Program-made: the position numbers and the translations under genes
Part shown: one piece after another, positions 26,978-35,257 of the stretch
Position numbering within the stretch: the stretch's first letter is position 1
Layout: the number at the start of each line of letters is the position of its first letter
Assembly: GCA_963740205.1 (NCBI GenBank)
Contig: CAVUDD010000005.1
Location: 372,001-436,000 of the forward strand
DNA from: UBA2137 sp963740205
GTDB taxonomy: Bacteria > Pseudomonadota > Alphaproteobacteria > Micavibrionales > Micavibrionaceae
Direction of reading: 5' to 3'
DNA length: 64,000 nt
The notes under the pieces: model-generated
Told to the model about the DNA's origin: nothing
Databases searched by the model: none
The model's input: only the letters and a program-made list of their open reading frames with translations

Positions 26978-28839
26978 CCCGCCTGAACCTCTAACCATTC
27001 GGCCTCGGTGGCTTCTAAATCCGCACTGACTTTAACGTGTTTTTCTTGTACCTCTGCGGTTTCGGTGTGCGGTTTAGTATAAAAACCTTCGCTAGCCATT
27101 ACTTTTTCAAGTTCGGTTTTTTGCGCCGATAACGTCTCTATTTTCTTTTCCAGTTTTGCGACAAGTTGCGGGTTTACGGACGGTTTGTCTTCGGCTGGTT
27201 CTGAATCATTTGCCGCCTCTTTGGCTTTGTCCTTTTTCTTCTTTTCTGCTTTGCGTTCGTCGCGGCGTGCCTGAATTGTATAGTCACGGTAATCTTCCAA
27301 ATCACCCTCGAAATGCTCGCATCCGCCATCGCGCACAACCCAAAGACGATCGGCTACTCGCTCGACCATATTGGGATCATGGCTGACGATAACAATCGCG
27401 CCCTCGTAATTGTTAAGGGCTTGGACAAGAGCCTCACGCGCATCAATATCCAAGTGGTTTGTTGGCTCATCAAGTAGGAGCAAATGCGGGGCATCAAAAC
27501 TCATAAACGCAAACAACAATCTTGCCTTCTCACCACCACTAAGCGATTGAATGGTGTTATCCGCAAGATCACGCGAGAACCCGAACGCGCCCAGTTTGGC
27601 ACGCACTTGTGGCTCTCTCACCTCGGGATTGCTGGCATGCATAAGCTTGAACATTTCTTGATAGGGCGTGGAATTGACATCCAGTTCTTCTGTTTGATGT
27701 TGAGAGAAATATCCAATGCGTAATTTGGCGGCGCGTTTAACCTCGCCTTTCATGGGGGACAGTTTATCAGCAATCAATTTAATCAGTGTTGATTTTCCGT
27801 TTCCGTTCGCCCCCAGCAAGGCAATGCGATCATCATTATCGATACTTTCATAGACATTTTTGAGGACGGGTTGCCCCTCGGTATAGCCGATATCCGCGCG
27901 GTTGATGGATATCATGGGTGAAGGCATTTCCTTTGGATTTGGAAAGGTGAAACGCACTGCACGCTCGGCAATAACCGCGTCTACAATATCCATTTTTTCA
28001 AGCGCCTTCATACGGCTTTGCGCTTGTCTGGCTTTGGACGCTTTTGCCTTGAAACGGTCAACGAATTTTTGCATGTGGTCGCGCTCGGCCTTTTGCTTTT
28101 CATGCATTTTTTGTTGCAGACCTAATGCCTCTGCACGCTCACGCTCAAAAGTATCGTAGTTGCCTGTATACATTTTGAGTTTCTGATTATCGACATGAAT
28201 GACATGGTCGATACATTTATTAAGGACTTGGCGGTCATGCGAAATAATCAATAATGTGTGCGGATAATTGGCAAGGTATCCCTCAAGCCACATAATGGCC
28301 TCAAGGTCCAAGTGGTTTGTCGGTTCATCCAAAAGCAGAATTTCAGGCTCGACGAAAAGTGCTGCCGCCAGCGCAACGCGCATACGCCACCCTCCACTAA
28401 AAGAGGAAAACGGCTCGCTCAGTTGTTCATCGGTAAAGCCCAAGCCAGTCAAAAGACGCGCGGCCTTTCCGGGTGCGGAATAGGCATCTATGTCGGCGAG
28501 TTGCTGGTAAATATCAGCCAGTTTATTGGGGTCTTCTTCGGTTTGTGTACGTTTCCAAAGCTCGGCCATTTCTTCATTGGCCTCAAGCACGAGATCAAGC
28601 AAGGGAGTGTCAACCTCGGGAATATCTTGGCGCACCATACCCATGCGTTGCTTTGAGCTTATATCAACCGTTCCACCATCGGGCATAAGGTCACCTGAGA
28701 TCAGCTTGAACAATGTTGATTTCCCAGCACCGTTTAAGCCGACCACACCGACCTTCCAGTTATCGGTGATTGTGGCACTACACTCATCCAATATAGTGCG
28801 TCCACCAATTCTATATGACAGGTTTGATATCGTAAGCAT
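26974..28839 (-). CDS. ABC-F family ATPase (translation-associated)
   Basis: A 621-residue cytosolic protein with two ABC ATPase domains and no membrane part. Walker A motifs are GLNGAGKSTL (near residue 35) and GANGNGKSTL (near 343), signature motifs FSGGWRMRV and LSGGEKARL, and Walker B ILLLDEPTNHLD and LLLLDEPTNHLD. A P-site-type linker rich in Lys and Glu lies between them, and a C-terminal coiled coil (PQLVAKLEKKIETLSAQK) follows. ABC-F proteins act on stalled ribosomes. The layout is closest to the Uup/YheS group, but I cannot assign the subgroup. Confidence 0.92.
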   Translation of the reverse strand: MLTISNLSYRIGGRTILDECSATITDNWKVGVVGLNGAGKSTLFKLISGDLMPDGGTVDISSKQRMGMVRQDIPEVDTPLLDLVLEANEEMAELWKRTQTEEDPNKLADIYQQLADIDAYSAPGKAARLLTGLGFTDEQLSEPFSSFSGGWRMRVALAAALFVEPEILLLDEPTNHLDLEAIMWLEGYLANYPHTLLIISHDRQVLNKCIDHVIHVDNQKLKMYTGNYDTFERERAEALGLQQKMHEKQKAERDHMQKFVDRFKAKASKARQAQSRMKALEKMDIVDAVIAERAVRFTFPNPKEMPSPMISINRADIGYTEGQPVLKNVYESIDNDDRIALLGANGNGKSTLIKLIADKLSPMKGEVKRAAKLRIGYFSQHQTEELDVNSTPYQEMFKLMHASNPEVREPQVRAKLGAFGFSRDLADNTIQSLSGGEKARLLFAFMSFDAPHLLLLDEPTNHLDIDAREALVQALNNYEGAIVIVSHDPNMVERVADRLWVVRDGGCEHFEGDLEDYRDYTIQARRDERKAEKKKKDKAKEAANDSEPAEDKPSVNPQLVAKLEKKIETLSAQKTELEKVMASEGFYTKPHTETAEVQEKHVKVSADLEATEAEWLEVQAG

Positions 28840-28942
28840 TAGCCCTTGTTCCTTTTCGAAGGGCGTTTATGGCACATAAAGCTTGTAACTGGAAGTATTC
28901 TTATACTTGTATCTTATGCATTTGCGGTGATAGAAAACTCTC

Positions 28943-29446
28943 ATGAGTGATGACATTACCCATTATATGACGCCGCATGGTCATGCTGTTTTGGCAAAGG
29001 AGCTTTATTGGCTTCAACATGATGAGCGGCCAAAGATTGTTGAGATTGTCTCTTGGGCGGCGGGCAATGGTGACCGTTCCGAAAATGGTGATTACATTTA
29101 TAATAAAAAACGCCTACGTGAAATCGACAGGCGCATGCGTTATCTAACCAAAAAACTTGAGAACACGAAAATTGTTGACCCTAAACAACAGCAAAATCTT
29201 GACCGTGTGTTCTTTGGCGCAAAGGTACTTTATGAGCGCGAGGATGGCACACAAGTTACAGTCAAACTTGTCGGAGTGGATGAAGCAGATTTCACAGTCG
29301 GTAAAATTAATTGGGAGTCACCAGTTGCAAAAGCACTTCTTAAATCCCAAGAGGGCGATATCGTTAAAGTCAAAACGGACAATGGACTTGAGAGAATAGA
29401 AATTATTGAGATTTCTTATCCAATTTTACCTGAAAAAATTTCCTGA
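28943..29446 (+). CDS. greB: Transcription elongation factor GreB
   Basis: A 167-residue factor that enters the RNA polymerase secondary channel and stimulates cleavage of backtracked RNA. The N-terminal coiled coil has YMTPHGHAVLAKELYWLQHD and, at its tip, GDRSENGDYIYNKKRLREID with the acidic tip residues and the GreB-type YNKKRLREID. The C-terminal FKBP-like domain contains VFFGAKV and SPVAKALLKSQEGDIVKV. The stop overlaps the end of the convergent ArsC-like gene by 31 bases. Confidence 0.95.
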   Translation: MSDDITHYMTPHGHAVLAKELYWLQHDERPKIVEIVSWAAGNGDRSENGDYIYNKKRLREIDRRMRYLTKKLENTKIVDPKQQQNLDRVFFGAKVLYEREDGTQVTVKLVGVDEADFTVGKINWESPVAKALLKSQEGDIVKVKTDNGLERIEIIEISYPILPEKIS

Positions 29447-29772
29447 TAAATTTCCTCTTTAAAGCCTAAATAAGTTTTGTGGTTATGAACCAATAGGGGG
29501 CGTTTAATAATGGATGCATTCTCAAGCGCTATTTTAATGGCATCACCATCACCCATCCCCTCCTTAACGCCATCGGGAAGTTTTCTCCAAGTTGTTCCGC
29601 GTTTATTAATCACAGTTTCCCAGCCATGTTCCTTTATGGCCTGTTCAAGAACATCAAGAGGCACACCCTCTTTCTTATAATCATGAAATGAGAAATCAAT
29701 CTCATGTTTTTCCAGCCACTGAAAAGCCCTCTTCATGGTGTCACAGTTTTTTATTCCATAGACAACAGTCAT
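29416..29772 (-). CDS. ArsC/Spx-family reductase (YffB type)
   Basis: A 118-residue thioredoxin-fold protein. VYGIKNCDTMKRAFQWLEKH has the single active-site Cys of the YffB/ArsC-like family rather than CxxC. DYKKEGV, INKRGTTWRKLP and the C-terminal IKRPLLVHNHKTYLGF are characteristic. YffB-type proteins are thought to use glutathione; the substrate is unknown. Tail-to-tail overlap of 31 bases with greB. Confidence 0.88.
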   Translation of the reverse strand: MTVVYGIKNCDTMKRAFQWLEKHEIDFSFHDYKKEGVPLDVLEQAIKEHGWETVINKRGTTWRKLPDGVKEGMGDGDAIKIALENASIIKRPLLVHNHKTYLGFKEEIYQEIFSGKIG

Positions 29773-29809
29773 TATAGATACCTTGCAAAAGATTTTTGAT
29801 TAAAAGAAA

Positions 29810-29900
29810 TGGCGGTGACGGTGGGATTCGAACCCACGTTACGCTATTAACGTAAACACGCTTTCCAAGCGTGCGCCTTCAGCCACTCGGCCACGTCACC
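29810..29900 (-). tRNA. tRNA-Ser (GGA)
   Basis: A 91-base class II tRNA. The anticodon arm CACGC TTGGAAA GCGTG gives anticodon GGA. It has a long variable arm (GTTTACGTTAATAGCGTAAC), the T-arm GTGGGTTCGAATCCCAC, an acceptor stem GGTGACG/CGTCACC and an encoded CCA. Confidence 0.97.
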
Positions 29901-29960
29901 ATGCGTTATTAAGGCAACGCTATTCCTAGCCATTTTGTGTGTAAATTACAAGACAGATAA

Positions 29961-29997
29961 ACAAAACCCCCTCAATGTCTTGAAGGGGCTTTGTTTT
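29961..29997 (-). terminator. Rho-independent terminator
   Basis: On the minus strand CCCCTTCAA and TTGAGGGGG pair around a four-base loop with one mismatch, followed by TTTTGTTT. It ends the cysteine-peptidase gene at 30020. Confidence 0.75.
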
Positions 29998-30019
29998 GCG
30001 TAGAAAAAACTTGTTATTA

Positions 30020-30964
30020 TTAGCGTGAAGCCAGAATTGTTTCGCCAGAAGTTGGGGCTTTGTGTAACCACCAGCCAGTTCTATTGATTGAGAAAATTGG
30101 CTTATATGTTTTGATGTTGTCTGCGTATTTCATGGCCTGTGACTGGTTGTCCAGAATGTAAGCACCATCGTCACCATAAACAACCAGAATAGCGTGTGGG
30201 ATGTTTTTGACCATGTCCTGAACAATTGCAATTCTCATGCGGCTTTCTGGTACACCCAGAGCGCGCAGTGATGCATATTTAGCAATGGCAAAGTCTTCGC
30301 AGTCGCCGCCCTTTGTAAAGAACTCTACAGGTGTTGCCCAATAGTCAGATTTTCCCCAGTTTCTATTGTCTGTAATGTAGCGTGTTTTGTTAATTAGTGT
30401 GTTTACCGATGCAGCCATTTGTTTCAAAGGCTGGCCTTTAATTGAATCCAGATCATTTTTCCATTTGGAGAGAACATTTTGACCGTTTGCGCTGTTCACA
30501 TCACGTTCAAATTTTGAAAACATATCGCTCCACTTTGTGAAAGCTGAAATATCAGATGATGCCTTTTCAGTTGCTCCGAATAAGCGAGGCTTCGACTGTA
30601 GACGACCAATTGTACCAGATGCTCCACCAGTAGAGGCTAGAATGATGTTACCTGGAACGTCCTTGATTGATCCAGCTTTTGCGCTTTTGGGTCCAAATAC
30701 AGATAAGGAGGCAAAAAGAGCAATACCAGCAGCTGTTGAACGAATACCAGTTTGAGCGGCAAGTGAGAAAGCTAACTGACGTCTATTTATAATTTGATTT
30801 TCGACAAGATATTGGCCAAAACGCTGTCTTTGACCTTTATGGGCTTTCAAATGTTTGTGAAGTTCTGCTGTTGAAAGTACGCCACGTAAAACAAGAATGT
30901 CTCCAAGTTTATTTTGACGCATATAGGCTCTCATACGGCCTAAAAATCCTGCTTTTTCACTCAT
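30020..30964 (-). CDS. Transglutaminase-like cysteine peptidase (BTLCP) with N-terminal MshEN-like domain
   Basis: A 314-residue protein. Residues 1-80 resemble the MshEN/GspE N-terminal c-di-GMP-binding type fold: KLGDILVLRGVLSTAELHKHL, then RFGQYLVENQIINRRQLAF. A hydrophobic stretch (TAAGIALFASLSVF) follows. The C-terminal half is the bacterial transglutaminase-like domain with catalytic Cys in KGGDCEDFAIAKYASL, His in PHAILVVYGDD and Asp in YILDNQS. BTLCP enzymes include LapG, a periplasmic protease controlling surface adhesins. The fusion suggests c-di-GMP control within one chain, but topology is unclear because the hydrophobic segment is central. Confidence 0.78.
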   Translation of the reverse strand: MSEKAGFLGRMRAYMRQNKLGDILVLRGVLSTAELHKHLKAHKGQRQRFGQYLVENQIINRRQLAFSLAAQTGIRSTAAGIALFASLSVFGPKSAKAGSIKDVPGNIILASTGGASGTIGRLQSKPRLFGATEKASSDISAFTKWSDMFSKFERDVNSANGQNVLSKWKNDLDSIKGQPLKQMAASVNTLINKTRYITDNRNWGKSDYWATPVEFFTKGGDCEDFAIAKYASLRALGVPESRMRIAIVQDMVKNIPHAILVVYGDDGAYILDNQSQAMKYADNIKTYKPIFSINRTGWWLHKAPTSGETILASR

Positions 30965-31085
30965 AATCAGCTACCTTCTCTCATACCCATAATATTTGTC
31001 GTACCCCCATTAAAGCCTAGAAAAGTTGACGATTTACTAAGATTGTGTAAAAAGTCATCTAATTCCCTAAAAATATGAGAATTTT

Positions 31086-32069
31086 ATGCTAAATAGCGCC
31101 GAAACAGCCGAAACCCTTGAAAAAGTTGGTCATGCACGACTGGTTGTGGTGGGTGATGTGATGCTTGATACATATATAGTAGGTAATTCTTCTCGGCTTT
31201 CACCAGAAGCCCCTGTGCCTGTTCTGCTTGTTGAGAGTGAAACCAGCACTTTGGGCGGTGCTGGAAATGCTTTTGCCAATATCATTTCTTTTGGAGCAAA
31301 GGCAGCGCTTATCGGTTGTGTGGGTGACGATGCACAAGGTGATTCAGTAAAGCAAATGGTAAAAGATGCAGGAGGGAATTCAGATCTGCTTTTGACAGAT
31401 ATATCTCGCCCAACAATATCAAAAACACGCTATCTGCAAGGTCATCAGCACCTTTTGAGATGTGATAGAGAGATTACAGACGCTATATCAGAAGACATTA
31501 GGGATGAAGTTTTTACCGTTATTAAAAGCCAATTAAATGGCGTAGATGTCCTTGTTCTCTCTGATTACGATAAAGGTCTGTTTAGAGATGCAGATTTCCT
31601 AAGAACATTAATCAAACTTGCTAAAGACAAGAATATACTCGTGATTGCTGATCCTAAAGGTAAGGATTTCTCCAAATATCAGGGGGCAGATTTCATTACG
31701 CCAAACGCTAAAGAACTTGCGGAGGCGACGGGGCAGGATATTGCAAAAACGGATGGTGATGTTGAAAAACAGGCTAATTTATTAATTGAAAAATATGGTT
31801 TGGCACATGTTCTTGTTACGCGTTCTGAGGACGGTTTGTCTCTCATTTCTTCAAATGGAAAACATACGCACATACCAACACATGTCGAGAAGATTTTCGA
31901 TGTTTCTGGTGCGGGCGATACGGTTCTGGCTGTATTTGCTTGTCTACTTGCAACAGGACTTGCCCCTGAGAAATGCGCATGGCTTGCCAATAAGGCAGGA
32001 AGCATTGTTGTCAAGAAATCAGGAACATCACTTATTACACAGAGCGAATTAGTCGAAAAGGTGGCCTAA
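31086..32069 (+). CDS. hldA: D-glycero-beta-D-manno-heptose-7-phosphate kinase
   Basis: The PfkB-family kinase of LPS inner-core heptose synthesis, 327 residues. The N-terminus has VVVGDVMLDTYIVGN, then the substrate segment RLSPEAPVPVL and LGGAGNAFANI, and the C-terminal ATP/anion-hole motif DVSGAGDTVLAVF with the catalytic Asp. It corresponds to the first half of the HldE bifunctional enzyme of Escherichia coli; the second half is the separate gene that follows with no gap (TAA then ATG). Confidence 0.92.
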   Translation: MLNSAETAETLEKVGHARLVVVGDVMLDTYIVGNSSRLSPEAPVPVLLVESETSTLGGAGNAFANIISFGAKAALIGCVGDDAQGDSVKQMVKDAGGNSDLLLTDISRPTISKTRYLQGHQHLLRCDREITDAISEDIRDEVFTVIKSQLNGVDVLVLSDYDKGLFRDADFLRTLIKLAKDKNILVIADPKGKDFSKYQGADFITPNAKELAEATGQDIAKTDGDVEKQANLLIEKYGLAHVLVTRSEDGLSLISSNGKHTHIPTHVEKIFDVSGAGDTVLAVFACLLATGLAPEKCAWLANKAGSIVVKKSGTSLITQSELVEKVA

Positions 32070-32585
32070 ATGAGTGATAAGACCCAAATTTCTCTTATGG
32101 CGCCAACTCTCGGCTGGGAAGAGGCCACGAGACAAATTCAGCAATGGCAAAATGACGGTTTAAAGGTCGGGTTTACCAACGGTTGTTTCGATATTGTCCA
32201 TTATGGACATGTGAATTACCTCAACGAGGCTGCACAAAAGTGCGACAAGTTAGTTCTTGGCTTGAACCATGATAAGTCAGTGAAAATTCTCAAAGGCCCC
32301 GAGCGTCCTATCAATGATGAAATGGCGCGTGCCAATGTTATGGGCGCGTTGGCTTCTATTGATATGGTTGTTCTGTTTGGTGCAGATAAAGAAAGCCAAG
32401 ATAATACTCCTTGTGAAGTTTTGAGTGTTCTTAAGCCTGATGTGATTTTTAAAGGTGGCGATTATACAATCGATCAGCTTCCTGAGGCCAAAGTTGTTCT
32501 AAAGTATGGCGGTCAAGTCGATATCATGCCGCTTTATGAAGGTTACAGCACCAGCAATATCATCAAAAAAAGTCGTTCGACCTAA
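32070..32585 (+). CDS. hldC: D-glycero-beta-D-manno-heptose 1-phosphate adenylyltransferase
   Basis: A 171-residue nucleotidyltransferase making ADP-heptose for LPS core. The cytidylyltransferase-like fold is clear: VGFTNGCFDIVHYGHVNYL contains the HxGH-type nucleotide motif, followed by KCDKLVLGLNHDKSVKILKG and PDVIFKGGDYTIDQLPEAKV, and it ends YSTSNIIKK. An N-terminal extension of about 30 residues precedes the first strand. It is the second half of a split HldE, fused stop-to-start with hldA. Confidence 0.93.
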   Translation: MSDKTQISLMAPTLGWEEATRQIQQWQNDGLKVGFTNGCFDIVHYGHVNYLNEAAQKCDKLVLGLNHDKSVKILKGPERPINDEMARANVMGALASIDMVVLFGADKESQDNTPCEVLSVLKPDVIFKGGDYTIDQLPEAKVVLKYGGQVDIMPLYEGYSTSNIIKKSRST

Positions 32586-32666
32586 CTCCAAGAAAACCAT
32601 ATGGATTGTTTTGAAAAAGGCTGGTAGGCTTTTACAGTCTTGAACAACCAATTGTGTGCTTGCCCC

Positions 32667-33320
32667 ATGAAATTTAAAATTACACTTCTTACACTCTCAT
32701 CTTGCTTGGCTTTTACAGCTTGTGAACTGCCATCAGCTAACTATTTGCCCGACGGATATTATTGGCATGATGATACGCCAATATCTTCTGCCCCTTGGAC
32801 AGCCACATGGTATGAGCGTGCCTATGAAGAGGCTCCAGAGTCTGTTCGCTATGCTCTGACGGCCACTTTACGAGGTATGGCAAAGGATATGGTCGCAACA
32901 TTTGCGGAACAAAATAATATTTATGGGGCGCCAATTTATTTAACCCCGCGCTATGAGTTAAATGTGGTGAACGGTGCTTATGATGAGGCGCTGAGAAGTG
33001 CCTTTAGGGATTTTGGTTATATATTGTCAAATACATCTGAGGGTGCAATTCAGATGGTTTATCACGCTTCAGCTGCGCAGAAAATTAATGAGCATCGTTT
33101 TGGAAAGCCACGTACCTTGGCAACATCACTTGGGATTACAAACAACACAAAAGATTATCTTTTCTCTCTCATGCATGTTGGGCCTAATGGCAAAGTTTTG
33201 CTCGAGGAGGCAAGGCTACAACCTCTTCCTCAAGAAGACATTGCGGGTTGGTCGGGTAATTATCACGATTACGAACGCCCTGGCATGATCGATAACCCAC
33301 CATCATACGAACGCGACTAG
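32667..33320 (+). CDS. Putative lipoprotein, unknown function
   Basis: From ATG 32667 the protein has 217 residues beginning MKFKITLLTLSSCLAFTAC, a lipoprotein signal with lipobox FTAC; the TTG nine codons earlier is rejected for that reason. The mature protein has YLPDGYYWHDDTPISSAPW, helical RYALTATLRGMAKDMVATF, and strands GYILSNTSEGAIQMVYHAS and DYLFSLMHVGPNGKVLLEE, reminiscent of small exported alpha/beta lipoproteins. No family is assigned. It follows hldC by 81 bases and converges on the carboxypeptidase gene. Confidence 0.65.
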   Translation: MKFKITLLTLSSCLAFTACELPSANYLPDGYYWHDDTPISSAPWTATWYERAYEEAPESVRYALTATLRGMAKDMVATFAEQNNIYGAPIYLTPRYELNVVNGAYDEALRSAFRDFGYILSNTSEGAIQMVYHASAAQKINEHRFGKPRTLATSLGITNNTKDYLFSLMHVGPNGKVLLEEARLQPLPQEDIAGWSGNYHDYERPGMIDNPPSYERD

Positions 33321-33333
33321 TAATTTTTCTTAA

Positions 33334-34710
33334 TTATTGGGCATTAGGCGATATCGTCATGCAATCTTTGAAATGTGTGCATGCTTGCTCGGCATCTGTA
33401 CGCGAATATCCTGAAAGCCTAGCACGGTATACCCATTTCGAATTAGCAGTTCTTAAAGGAACAACGTTCTCATCACCATACCGCAAAGCTTGAGGCAGTA
33501 AAGATTTGGCTGTTTTGAGTGCGGCCTCCGTTGCCACACGGCTCTGGAAAGCACCTATTTGCACCGACCAGCCTTCTTTGCGCGGGGTGACGGCATTTCG
33601 AGGTTGTGTGCTTGCAATTTGAATATTTCTAGACCTGTTGTTATGTGCGCCCATCGCAATATTACCTGTTTCAATTCTAGGGTCACTTTCTAAGTCGGTA
33701 TCTCCTTGAGAAAGAACAGCGGCAATGGGATCGTCTTGGCGTGTATTATAAGAAACTACCTGTGGTTTGAGTGAAGCTATGTCGGTTCCAGAGTAAGGTT
33801 TTCTCAGGGGTTTTGGCGGGTTGTATATCGCAACTTGTACCCTAGGTAGTTTGCCCCATGCTCTATCGAGAATTTCGGTCATGTGTGCGTTCCGACTTGC
33901 GGCGGAACGACCACCAAATACAATCCCAATAATACGCCTGTCTCCGCGCTTTACAGAAGCGACAAGATTAAAGCCAGAAGCATTTATAAATCCTGTTTTT
34001 AAACCGTCCATACCTGGGTAAACACCAAGAAGGCGGTTGTGGTTATTGTACGTTTTACCTTTGTAAGTGAAAGACTTAGTGGAAAAGTACTTATAATGTT
34101 TTGGATGATTGTAAATAACATAGCGTGCCAATGTTGCCATATCACGGGCAGTAGTAACTTGTCTTGGATTGTGTAGACCATGAGCGTTTACGAATGTCGT
34201 ATTATACATACCGATTTGTCGGGCACGGTTTGTAGACATTTGCGCGAATTTTGTTTCAGACCCACCAATATGCTCAGCAACCGCCACCGCAATATCGTTT
34301 GCAGACTTCGTTACAAGAGCAAGGATGGCATCTTTCAACTTTATGGAGGAGCCAGCAGGCAAGCCAAGCTTGCTTGGCGCAGCGCCTGTTGCCCTATTTG
34401 AAATTCTTACATTATCGTTCAACGAAGCGCGCCCTGATTCGAGGGCATCAAAAACCATCACCAAGGTCATTATTTTTGTTAAAGATGCAGGATGAAGCAC
34501 CTTCTTAGAATTGCTTTCGCTAATAATAACTCCAGTGTCAGCATCCATGACAAGTGATGCGTATTTCTTGTTTTCCGCCGCCTGCGCGCTCAAGCTGGCA
34601 GTAAGAAATATTAGTGCCAGACACATGGATAAGGCAATTTTTGTAAAAGACATGGGCAAGGCCAAGGATACTTTCGAATTTGAGAATTTATGAATAGAAA
34701 TATTCATCAT
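33334..34710 (-). CDS. D-alanyl-D-alanine carboxypeptidase (PBP5/6 type) with SPOR domain
   Basis: A 458-residue exported penicillin-binding protein that trims peptidoglycan stem peptides. The signal peptide ends near LSAQAA. The catalytic motifs are SLTK in HPASLTKIMT, SAN in TKSANDIAVAVAEHIGG and KTG in DGLKTGFINASGF. After a linker rich in Pro and Asn, the C-terminus is a SPOR domain, WSVQIGAFQSRVATEAALKT, which binds denuded septal glycan. DacA-type plus SPOR is common in Alphaproteobacteria and points to septal action. Confidence 0.92.
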   Translation of the reverse strand: MMNISIHKFSNSKVSLALPMSFTKIALSMCLALIFLTASLSAQAAENKKYASLVMDADTGVIISESNSKKVLHPASLTKIMTLVMVFDALESGRASLNDNVRISNRATGAAPSKLGLPAGSSIKLKDAILALVTKSANDIAVAVAEHIGGSETKFAQMSTNRARQIGMYNTTFVNAHGLHNPRQVTTARDMATLARYVIYNHPKHYKYFSTKSFTYKGKTYNNHNRLLGVYPGMDGLKTGFINASGFNLVASVKRGDRRIIGIVFGGRSAASRNAHMTEILDRAWGKLPRVQVAIYNPPKPLRKPYSGTDIASLKPQVVSYNTRQDDPIAAVLSQGDTDLESDPRIETGNIAMGAHNNRSRNIQIASTQPRNAVTPRKEGWSVQIGAFQSRVATEAALKTAKSLLPQALRYGDENVVPLRTANSKWVYRARLSGYSRTDAEQACTHFKDCMTISPNAQ

Positions 34711-34796
34711 TCCTTTAAGTGTAAGGCGAAGATTATTAAAAGTCTATAAAATGCATAAAGATTTATTTTATTTCTAAGGGCTTCTATACTTACAAT

Positions 34797-34826
34797 TTGA
34801 AACAGAATTATGTTACCATATATTAA
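34797..34826 (+). promoter_or_regulatory. Likely sigma-70-type promoter of clpS-clpA
   Basis: TTGAAA at 34797-34802, an 18-base spacer and TATTAA at 34821-34826, 38 bases before the clpS ATG. No heat-shock-type promoter was evident. Confidence 0.4.
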
Positions 34827-34864
34827 TGTCAGAGCAATTTTGACGAATTCTATATTATATTATC

Positions 34865-35245
34865 ATGAGCAAGCACGATTTTGATTTTAGGCCACCTTTT
34901 GTACTCTCTGACGAAGATGTTGGAGGAAACAAACCTGAAGATGGTAGCGAGGAGGAGGCTGGGCTTCTTCTTAAAACCCGCCCGAAAACAAAAAAGCCAG
35001 ATATGTTTAAAGTGGTTCTCTTAAATGATGATTACACTCCTATGGAGTTTGTTATTCATATTTTAGAAAGGTTTTTCCAAAAGAACCGTCAAGAAGCAAC
35101 GGATGTAATGATGCATGTTCACCGCAGAGGCGTAGGAGTTTGCGGTATATACACATACGAAATTGCTGAAACCAAGGTGAATCAGGTTATGGAGTTTGCG
35201 AAAGCGAACGAACAACCGCTACAATGTATTTCTGAGAAAGAATAG
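34865..35245 (+). CDS. clpS: ClpS adaptor of the ClpAP protease
   Basis: A 126-residue adaptor delivering N-degron proteins to ClpAP. After an acidic, disordered N-terminal tail of about 45 residues, the core reads FKVVLLNDDYTPMEFVIHIL with the DDYTPM substrate-pocket segment, and MMHVHRRGVGVCGIYTYEIA. The His in HVHRRG is part of the N-degron pocket. Immediately followed by clpA, 12 bases on. Confidence 0.95.
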   Translation: MSKHDFDFRPPFVLSDEDVGGNKPEDGSEEEAGLLLKTRPKTKKPDMFKVVLLNDDYTPMEFVIHILERFFQKNRQEATDVMMHVHRRGVGVCGIYTYEIAETKVNQVMEFAKANEQPLQCISEKE

Positions 35246-35257
35246 GACACATTATAT

